Source of the DNA: Clostridia bacterium
GTDB taxonomy: Bacteria; Bacillota; Clostridia; Peptostreptococcales; Anaerovoracaceae
Length of the DNA: 6,794 nucleotides
Direction of reading: 5' to 3'
NCBI GenBank assembly: GCA_900754805.1
Contig: CAAEEE010000377.1
Span: 1 to 6,794, forward strand
Position 1 is the first letter of the stretch; the number at the start of each line of letters is the position of its first letter. The notes below the pieces were generated by a model. That model was not told the origin of the DNA, searched no databases, and saw only the letters and a list, made by a program, of their open reading frames with translations. Made by a program: the position numbers and the translations under genes. This document shows, in pieces, positions 1 to 4,649 of this stretch.

Positions 1-1
1 G

Positions 2-235
2 AGTCCGCTCGTATTCTTCCCATATGCATTCGTAAATCTTATCAATCCGATTTACGCATATGTAACAGCACTTCTGGGACGCAATATTTTCTGGGCGGAC
101 GGTTCTTATACAAGTCTGTTTGGAAAGACACGTGCCGGCAAACCTGCAGGAGCTCCTGAAGAAGCACATAGCAAAGCACTGGAATGCCTAAAAGCACGCC
201 GTGCAGCAGGCAAGGCCCCGAAAATTAACGCTTAA
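2..235 (+). CDS. C-terminal end of a membrane protein, possibly an NhaC-type Na+/H+ antiporter (partial)
   Basis: The frame is open from the window edge (codons begin at base 2) to TAA at 233-235, giving the last 77 residues. Residues 1-26 are hydrophobic and contain PYAFVNLINP followed by IYAYV, which reads as the last transmembrane helix of a polytopic transporter. The rest is a hydrophilic, Lys/Arg/Ala-rich tail of about 45 residues, presumably cytoplasmic. The aromatic-PYAF-N-NP-IYAY pattern reminds me of the end of NhaC-family Na+/H+ antiporters, but so little is visible that this is an inference from memory and another secondary transporter would fit. A hairpin terminator follows 15 nt after the stop, so the gene ends its own transcription unit. 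That it encodes a protein is well supported; the family is not. Confidence 0.6.
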   Translation, partial: SPLVFFPYAFVNLINPIYAYVTALLGRNIFWADGSYTSLFGKTRAGKPAGAPEEAHSKALECLKARRAAGKAPKINA

Positions 236-250
236 TTTTCAACAAAACCC

Positions 251-280
251 GGGCGCGCCGGAAAACTGACGCGCCCTTTT
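251..280 (+). terminator. Rho-independent terminator after the partial transporter gene
   Basis: A perfect 7-bp all-G/C stem pairs GGGCGCG (251-257) with CGCGCCC (270-276) around a 12-nt loop, followed at once by TTTT (277-280). The T tract is short, so some read-through into the next gene is possible. That matters because no clear promoter is seen for the gene at 302. Confidence 0.8.
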
Positions 281-283
281 ATA

Positions 284-293
284 AGAAAGGAAG
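284..293 (+). promoter_or_regulatory. Shine-Dalgarno site that selects the GTG start at 302
   Basis: The purine run AGAAAGGAAG ends 8 nt before the GTG at 302-304. The first ATG, at 311, would lie 17 nt away, too far for this site, so GTG is the preferred start. Confidence 0.65.
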
Positions 294-301
294 TCATAGT
301 T

Positions 302-793
302 GTGAAAAAGATGCTGCCCTGGGATTCGCTGCCGCTGCCGATTTATACGGCGCGTGCAAACAAACCGCGAAAAAAATGGGTAAAAATCGGAGGATGGGTT
401 TTGGTGGCTGTTTTACTGCTCTTCGGAGTTTCCTCCTTTGACAGAAACCTGCCGCTTGCGGTGATTTCGATGATTTTTTCAATCCTTTATTCTATCACGA
501 TGGTAACGGTGAAGGATGCGGCTCTCACCTGCCGCGGACTCGAAATCTTCTATAACATGCAGATTACGACGCAGTACGATTTTTTTCCGTGGGAAGACAT
601 CAATTCCATCGTAATCGAAGATAGGGGCGACGATGAGTATGTGCGCCTGCACATCGGTTACAGCAGCCTCGAAAAAGCGCTGTTCTTTAAGCGCAGCGAG
701 GTGAATGCCATCTGCGAATACGCAAAAGAGCAAAACCCGGACATCCGTGTGCTCAATCACGAAGCGAGAAAGGGAAAACCTGCCGCAAAATGA
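302..793 (+). CDS. Small membrane protein with two N-terminal membrane segments and a PH-like soluble part, unknown function
   Basis: A 163-residue protein starting at GTG; I do not recognise it as a named family. A Lys/Arg-rich stretch (KPRKK, residues 21-25) precedes two hydrophobic segments at about 27-45 and 50-70, joined by a very short turn. This suggests a helical hairpin with both ends in the cytoplasm. Residues 71-150 are soluble and strand-rich: a KDAALTCRGLEI start, an FFPWEDINSIVIED stretch, then a charged C-terminal helix. Two membrane helices followed by 'turn on a basic side, then W-x-D-I-x-x-I' is the layout of small bacterial PH-like membrane proteins, but that is a resemblance only. 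The C-terminus is basic (KGKPAAK). The gene lies alone between two terminators, with no evident partner and no clear promoter of its own. Confidence 0.75.
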   Translation: MKKMLPWDSLPLPIYTARANKPRKKWVKIGGWVLVAVLLLFGVSSFDRNLPLAVISMIFSILYSITMVTVKDAALTCRGLEIFYNMQITTQYDFFPWEDINSIVIEDRGDDEYVRLHIGYSSLEKALFFKRSEVNAICEYAKEQNPDIRVLNHEARKGKPAAK

Positions 794-800
794 AAAAAGT

Positions 801-850
801 AAAGCCAAGCGCAGCTGAAAGCCTGTGTCTTGGCTTTTTCGATTTTTTTT
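801..850 (+). terminator. Strong Rho-independent terminator after the PH-like gene
   Basis: AAAGCCAAG (801-809) pairs with CTTGGCTTT (829-837). The stem continues inward as CGCAG (810-814) with CTGTG (823-827, one G-U pair), leaving U828 bulged and an 8-nt loop. Two T-rich runs follow (835-839 and 843-850). The A-rich flank at 793-803 would provide a U tract on the other strand too, so it could work in both directions, although no gene on the minus strand needs it. Confidence 0.9.
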
Positions 851-854
851 GCTA

Positions 855-893
855 ATTAGTATATAACAAATGGAGAATTTGTGTTATACTAAT
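855..893. repeat. 17-bp inverted repeat spanning the murC promoter (candidate operator)
   Basis: The left arm ATTAGTATATAACAAAT (855-871) and the right arm ATTTGTGTTATACTAAT (877-893) are reverse complements at 15 of 17 positions, separated by GGAGA. The two mismatches are adjacent, in the middle of each arm. The right arm contains the extended -10 box of the murC promoter and the left arm covers the -35 region, so a protein bound here would block RNA polymerase. Symmetry and position suggest an operator for a dimeric regulator. No regulator gene is in the window, so its identity is unknown. Confidence 0.6.
863..890 (+). promoter_or_regulatory. SigA-type promoter of the murC operon, extended -10
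   Basis: TATACT (885-890) is preceded by TG at 882-883 with one base between, giving the extended -10 motif TGnTATACT. A weak -35, ATAACA (863-868), matches four of six consensus bases at 16-bp spacing. Predicted transcription start is near 897, giving a leader of about 34 nt before the murC ATG with no room for a riboswitch. It is the only convincing promoter I see ahead of the five-gene operon. Confidence 0.65.
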
Positions 894-930
894 ACAGGTA
901 TAAGACTGACACGAAATTTGGAGGCTTTTT

Positions 931-2307
931 ATGCTGGATTTAAATAAATACAGAAACATACACTGCATAGGCATCGGAGGGATCGGGCTCTCCGCCATTG
1001 CAGAGATTCTGCTGTCCAGAGGGTACAGCGTGTCCGGCTCAGATATGAAAGAGTCCGAGATGACGGATAAACTTGCCAAGGCAGGTGCGAGAATCTTTAT
1101 CGGTCACAGAGCCGAGAATGTGGAAAATGCGGATCTGCTTGTATACTCGGCAGCGGTCGGCAAAGACAACCCGGAACTTGTGCGCGCGCAGGAGAGAGGA
1201 ATTCCTGTGATGAGCCGCGCGGAGATGCTGGGACTCCTGATGGATGAATACAAGAACAGCATTGCAATTTCGGGAACACACGGAAAAACGACAACGACTT
1301 CGATGGTATCTTTGATCCTCGATCGTGCGAAACTTTCACCGACAATTCTGGTTGGAGGGAATCTCTCCGAAATCGGCGGCAATGTGAAGGTGGGAGACAG
1401 TCCGTATTTTGTAACCGAGGCGTGCGAATATATGGACAGCTTCCTGAGTCTGAAGCCGAAGATGGAAATTATTCTGAACATCGATTCGGATCATTTAGAT
1501 TATTTTAAGGATATTGACCATATCGTCAGTTCCTTTGACCGCTTCGCGCATCTGGTGCCGGAAGCGGGGACGATTATTGCCTATGATGCGAATCCGTTTG
1601 TGAACCGTGTAATTCAGGGTCTCGACAATGTTGTGACCTTCGGTCTGAACGAAAACTGCGACTACTGCGCGAAAAATATTTTGTTCGACGAAAGCGGAAT
1701 GCCGTCTTTCGATGTCTGCCATAAAGGGAAGAAACTGAACCGCGTTCAGCTCAGAATTCCGGGAGAGCATAATATTCTAAACGCACTTGCGGCTTATGCC
1801 TGCGGACATACGCTGGGCGTGGACAGCGAAATCATAAAGGAAACTTTGGAAAGCTACCACGGAACGCAGAGAAGGTTCGACATCGTTGGAACGACTTCCA
1901 AGGGTGTTAAAATCGTGGATGATTATGCACATCACCCGACAGAGATTAAGGCGACTTTGGACGCATCGCAGAACGTTCCTCACAACAAACTGTGGTGTCT
2001 TTTCCAGCCTCATACCTATACGAGAACGATGGCTCTCTTTGATGACTTTGCGGAGGCCTTTAACAAAGCCGACAAACTCATTCTTGCGGAAATTTATGCA
2101 GCAAGAGAGAAGAATATCTACAAAATTTCATCCGCGCAGCTCGCGGAGCGCATTCAGCAAACGCATCCGAATAAGGAAGTTCTGTTTATGGAAAGCTTTG
2201 ATGCGATTGCGGATTATGTGACGAAAAACGCAGAGCCGGGCGACATGGTGATTACGATGGGCGCAGGCGACATTTATAAAGTAGGCGAAATGCTTTTGGA
2301 AAAGTAG
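931..2307 (+). CDS. murC: UDP-N-acetylmuramate--L-alanine ligase
   Basis: MurC is the cytoplasmic ATP-dependent ligase (EC 6.3.2.8) that adds L-Ala to UDP-MurNAc, the first amino acid of the peptidoglycan stem peptide. At 458 residues it has normal length. The N-terminal Rossmann-like UDP-binding domain shows GIGGIGLSAIAEILL from residue 14. The central ATPase domain has the P-loop GTHGKTTTT (115-123, K119), EACEY (163-167) and NIDSDHLD (183-190). GEHNILNA (278-285) leads into the C-terminal domain, with GTQRRFDIVG (311-320), DDYAHHPTEI (330-339) and the MurC-diagnostic FQPHTYTRT (358-366). GAGDIYKVGEML lies near the end. The ATG is set by GGAGG at 920-924, 6 nt upstream. It is the first gene of the operon, driven by the promoter at 863-890, and the glmU-like gene starts 10 nt after its stop. 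No key motif is missing. Confidence 0.97.
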   Translation: MLDLNKYRNIHCIGIGGIGLSAIAEILLSRGYSVSGSDMKESEMTDKLAKAGARIFIGHRAENVENADLLVYSAAVGKDNPELVRAQERGIPVMSRAEMLGLLMDEYKNSIAISGTHGKTTTTSMVSLILDRAKLSPTILVGGNLSEIGGNVKVGDSPYFVTEACEYMDSFLSLKPKMEIILNIDSDHLDYFKDIDHIVSSFDRFAHLVPEAGTIIAYDANPFVNRVIQGLDNVVTFGLNENCDYCAKNILFDESGMPSFDVCHKGKKLNRVQLRIPGEHNILNALAAYACGHTLGVDSEIIKETLESYHGTQRRFDIVGTTSKGVKIVDDYAHHPTEIKATLDASQNVPHNKLWCLFQPHTYTRTMALFDDFAEAFNKADKLILAEIYAAREKNIYKISSAQLAERIQQTHPNKEVLFMESFDAIADYVTKNAEPGDMVITMGAGDIYKVGEMLLEK

Positions 2308-2317
2308 AAGGAGAATC

Positions 2318-3037
2318 ATGGACGAAAAGGAAAGAAATGCTTTGCTCGAGGCGTACAGCAAGTCAGTGGAAGCACGCATGAACACCGTGCTGAAACATAT
2401 GCAGGCAGGCGTAAAATTTGTGGATGCCTCTTCTGCTTACATCGATGAAAGCGTGAAAATCGGCGCAGGAACCGTAATCGGGCCATGCGTTACGCTTGAA
2501 GGAAATACGAAAATCGGTGAAAACTGCGTAATCAGACAGAACACCAGAATTACCGATTCTGAAGTTGCCGGCGGAGTTGAAATTGAAAATTCCGTCATAG
2601 TGGAAAGCACGATAGGTGAAGGAACGAAAGTCGGTCCTTTCGCATATATGCGGCCCGGAAGCAGGGTCGGAGCGCACTGCAAGGTCGGAGATTTCGTTGA
2701 AATCAAGAACTCGACCTTCGGAGACGGCTCGAAAGCAGCGCACCTCACATATATAGGGGATTCAGATGTGGGACGCGATGTAAATTTAGGCTGCGGCGTT
2801 GTTTTTGTCAATTACGACGGCACGGCGAAATACCGCTCTACCGTATCTGACGGAGCGTTCATCGGCTGCAACAGCAACCTCGTATCACCGGTGAAGGTGG
2901 GCGAAGGCGCGTACATCGCAGCCGGAAGTACCGTTACGGAAGACGTGGAAGGCGATGCGCTTTATATCGCCAGAGCACGCGGAACCAAGAAACAGGGATG
3001 GGTTTCTGCAAAAGGGATTTTGAAGAGAAAAAAGTAA
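2318..3037 (+). CDS. glmU: Stand-alone GlmU acetyltransferase half (left-handed beta-helix); lacks the uridylyltransferase domain
   Basis: A 239-residue protein matching only the C-terminal half of GlmU (about 456 residues in E. coli), which acetylates glucosamine-1-phosphate with acetyl-CoA. Residues 1-35 resemble the GlmU linker helix (R20-MN, HM at 27-28, GV). From about 40 to 210 come hexapeptide repeats of a left-handed beta-helix, usually trimeric. Against E. coli numbering from memory, active-site residues map with a constant offset of 221: R112 (R333), K130 (K351), catalytic H142 (H363), Y145 (Y366), N156 (N377), N165-Y166 (N386-Y387), A202 (A423), R219 (R440). Only S405 differs (Cys184), which I recall from other Gram-positive GlmUs. 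The nucleotide-binding first domain is wholly absent. The strong AAGGAG at 2308-2313 and the murC stop 10 nt upstream leave no space for it. The UDP-GlcNAc pyrophosphorylase step must be encoded elsewhere. The symbol refers to the C-terminal half only. Confidence 0.92.
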   Translation: MDEKERNALLEAYSKSVEARMNTVLKHMQAGVKFVDASSAYIDESVKIGAGTVIGPCVTLEGNTKIGENCVIRQNTRITDSEVAGGVEIENSVIVESTIGEGTKVGPFAYMRPGSRVGAHCKVGDFVEIKNSTFGDGSKAAHLTYIGDSDVGRDVNLGCGVVFVNYDGTAKYRSTVSDGAFIGCNSNLVSPVKVGEGAYIAAGSTVTEDVEGDALYIARARGTKKQGWVSAKGILKRKK

Positions 3038-3086
3038 AAACAAAATCAAATCAAAAGTACACGAAAGAAAGACGAGGTAAAAAACA

Positions 3087-4037
3087 GTGAGAAGCGGAGT
3101 ATTTTCTGACTACAAAATTTTTACGGGCAATTCGCATATCGAATTAGCCAAGGAAATCGCAGACATCATGGGAAAGCCACTTGGAAAGGCAACTGTTACC
3201 AAGTTCAGCGATGGCGAGATTTCAGTAAACATCTGGGAATCGGTAAGAGGGATTGATGTGTACATAGTTCAGTCAACCTGCAGTCCGGTAAATGACAACC
3301 TGATGGAACTGCTCATTATGATCGATGCGATGAAGAGAGCTTCTGCAGGCAGAATCAATGCGATTATTCCATATTACGGATATGCGCGTCAGGACAGAAA
3401 GGCAAAGGCAAGAGACCCGATTACAGCAAAACTTGTGGCTGACTTAATTATGGCAGCGGGCGCAGACAGAGTTCTTACCATGGACCTGCACGCAAATCAG
3501 ATTCAGGGATACTTCGACATTCCGGTTGACCACCTTCTCGGAATGCCAATCCTCGCAAAATATTTCAAAGAAAAACAGCTCGAAGACTTAGTTGTTGTTT
3601 CTCCGGACCACGGCAGCGTTACAAGAGCCAGAAACATGGCAGAAATCTTAAACTGCCCAATCGCGATCATCGACAAGAGAAGACCGGAACCGAACAAGAG
3701 TGAAATCATGAATATCATCGGTAACATCGATGGCAAGAACTGCATTATTATCGACGATATGATCGATACGGCGGGAACCATCTGCAACGCCGCGAACGCA
3801 ATCAAAGATTTGGGCGCGAAAGCTGTTTTCGCAGCTGCAACCCATCCGGTATTGTCAGGACCTGCTGTAGAAAGACTTGAGGCATCGGCAATTGAAGAGC
3901 TTGTTTTGCTCAATACCGTTCCGCTTCCGGAAGAAAAGAAGCTTGAAAAGATGACATTCCTGTCCGTAGCACCGCTGTTTGCGGAAGCGATGACAAGAGT
4001 GTTCACCAACGGCTCTATCAGTGTACTGTTTGATTAA
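3087..4037 (+). CDS. prs: Ribose-phosphate pyrophosphokinase (PRPP synthetase, class I)
   Basis: Prs transfers pyrophosphate from ATP to ribose-5-phosphate (EC 2.7.6.1), making PRPP for purine, pyrimidine, NAD, His and Trp synthesis; it is cytosolic and normally hexameric. Its 316 residues match the usual class I length. Visible motifs are KFSDGEI (39-45), the flexible catalytic loop [10 protein letters not shown] (97-106), [12 protein letters not shown] (132-143, Mg-binding H135), [11 protein letters not shown] (172-182), catalytic DKRRP (196-200) and the PRPP-binding loop DDMIDTAGT (223-231). One oddity is Ser177, where the family pattern SPDxGG has its second Gly. The start is GTG, 9 nt after GAGG (3074-3077); the next Met is residue 28, inside the conserved fold, so GTG is secure. 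It ends in tandem stops (TAATAA). The A-rich 49-nt gap from the glmU-like gene has neither terminator nor clear promoter. prs next to glmU is typical Firmicutes order. Confidence 0.97.
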   Translation: MRSGVFSDYKIFTGNSHIELAKEIADIMGKPLGKATVTKFSDGEISVNIWESVRGIDVYIVQSTCSPVNDNLMELLIMIDAMKRASAGRINAIIPYYGYARQDRKAKARDPITAKLVADLIMAAGADRVLTMDLHANQIQGYFDIPVDHLLGMPILAKYFKEKQLEDLVVVSPDHGSVTRARNMAEILNCPIAIIDKRRPEPNKSEIMNIIGNIDGKNCIIIDDMIDTAGTICNAANAIKDLGAKAVFAAATHPVLSGPAVERLEASAIEELVLLNTVPLPEEKKLEKMTFLSVAPLFAEAMTRVFTNGSISVLFD

Positions 4038-4064
4038 TAATAGAAAAGAAAGGATCGTAAGCCT

Positions 4065-4649
4065 GTGTATATTATTGTAGGTCTGGGAAACCCCGGGAAA
4101 AAATACGAGAACACCCGGCATAATATGGGGTTTATAGCCGTTGACCTGCTGGCAGAGGAATACGGCATTAAAGTTGATAAAATAAAATTTAAAGCCCTGG
4201 TCGGCGAAGGAAGAATCGCCGGCCGGAAGGTTTTGCTTGTGAAACCGCAGACATATATGAACCTGAGCGGCCAGTCGGTGATGGAAGTGATGAACTACTA
4301 TAAAGAGGACATTGAAAACCTCATTGTCATTTATGACGACATTGATATTCCGACCGGTAGTATTCGCTTGCGAAAAAAAGGCAGCGCGGGGACGCATAAC
4401 GGAATGCGAAACATTGTCTATCTGCTTCAGGATGATGGATTCCCGCGAATCCGCGTCGGGATTGGCAGTGATAAAAAAGTTGATCTAATTGATTATGTTA
4501 TCAGTGGTGTAACGAAAAAAGAAAAAGACCTTTTGGAGGATGCACTCACTCGGGCAGCGAAAGCGGCTGCGTGTATCGTCGAAAAAGGAATTGATAAGGC
4601 AATGAACGAGTATAATATAAGGCTTAAGAAGGAAGAGAAAAATGATTAA
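4065..4649 (+). CDS. pth: Peptidyl-tRNA hydrolase
   Basis: Pth (EC 3.1.1.29) cleaves the ester bond of peptidyl-tRNAs dropped by ribosomes, recycling tRNA in the cytoplasm. The 194-residue length is normal. Motifs in order: IVGLGNPG (4-11), TRHNMGF (17-23, catalytic H19), KPQTYMNLSG (60-69, N66 binds substrate), YDDIDIP (90-96, catalytic Asp D91) and GSAGTHNGMRNI (106-117, N112). The C-terminal helix ends in a charged KKEEK tail, common in the family. The start is GTG at 4065, 11 nt after AAAGGA, and the protein begins directly at the first conserved beta-strand, so no upstream extension is needed. It follows prs by 27 nt with no terminator. Its last 8 bases overlap the mfd start, and the mfd ribosome binding site lies within its 3' end, so translation is probably coupled. 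Confidence 0.96.
   Translation: MYIIVGLGNPGKKYENTRHNMGFIAVDLLAEEYGIKVDKIKFKALVGEGRIAGRKVLLVKPQTYMNLSGQSVMEVMNYYKEDIENLIVIYDDIDIPTGSIRLRKKGSAGTHNGMRNIVYLLQDDGFPRIRVGIGSDKKVDLIDYVISGVTKKEKDLLEDALTRAAKAAACIVEKGIDKAMNEYNIRLKKEEKND
4629..4635 (+). promoter_or_regulatory. Ribosome binding site of mfd inside the pth 3' end
   Basis: AAGGAAG ends 6 nt before the ATG at 4642-4644. In the mfd frame there is a stop at 4618-4620 and no other ATG, GTG or TTG before 4642, so this site fixes the mfd start. Confidence 0.75.

Noticed and set aside
279..285. TTATAAG as a -10 box for the gene at 302.
   Set aside because: No acceptable -35 lies 15-19 bp upstream; that stretch is the G/C-rich terminator stem.
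855..893. The inverted repeat as a terminator, attenuator or riboswitch.
   Set aside because: It lies upstream of the predicted transcription start, has no following T tract, and contains the promoter boxes themselves; an operator is the simpler reading.
2318..3037. The hexapeptide-repeat protein as a DapH/DapD or serine acetyltransferase.
   Set aside because: The GlmU-specific set RPG, HLTYIGD, NYDG and the terminal R-x-R with GW, plus the glmU-prs-pth-mfd context, identify the GlmU acetyltransferase domain.
3038..3086. Possible internal promoter or terminator between the glmU-like gene and prs.
   Set aside because: The gap is A-rich with a small AAATCAAATCAAAA repeat, but I find no paired -35/-10 boxes and no hairpin; only the prs ribosome binding site is supported.
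3503..4397. Two long minus-strand open frames (3503-4009, 168 residues; 3855-4397, 180 residues).
   Set aside because: They lie antisense to prs and pth, which have complete motif sets in the other direction. The translations are low in recognisable structure and have no suitable ribosome binding site; they are shadows.
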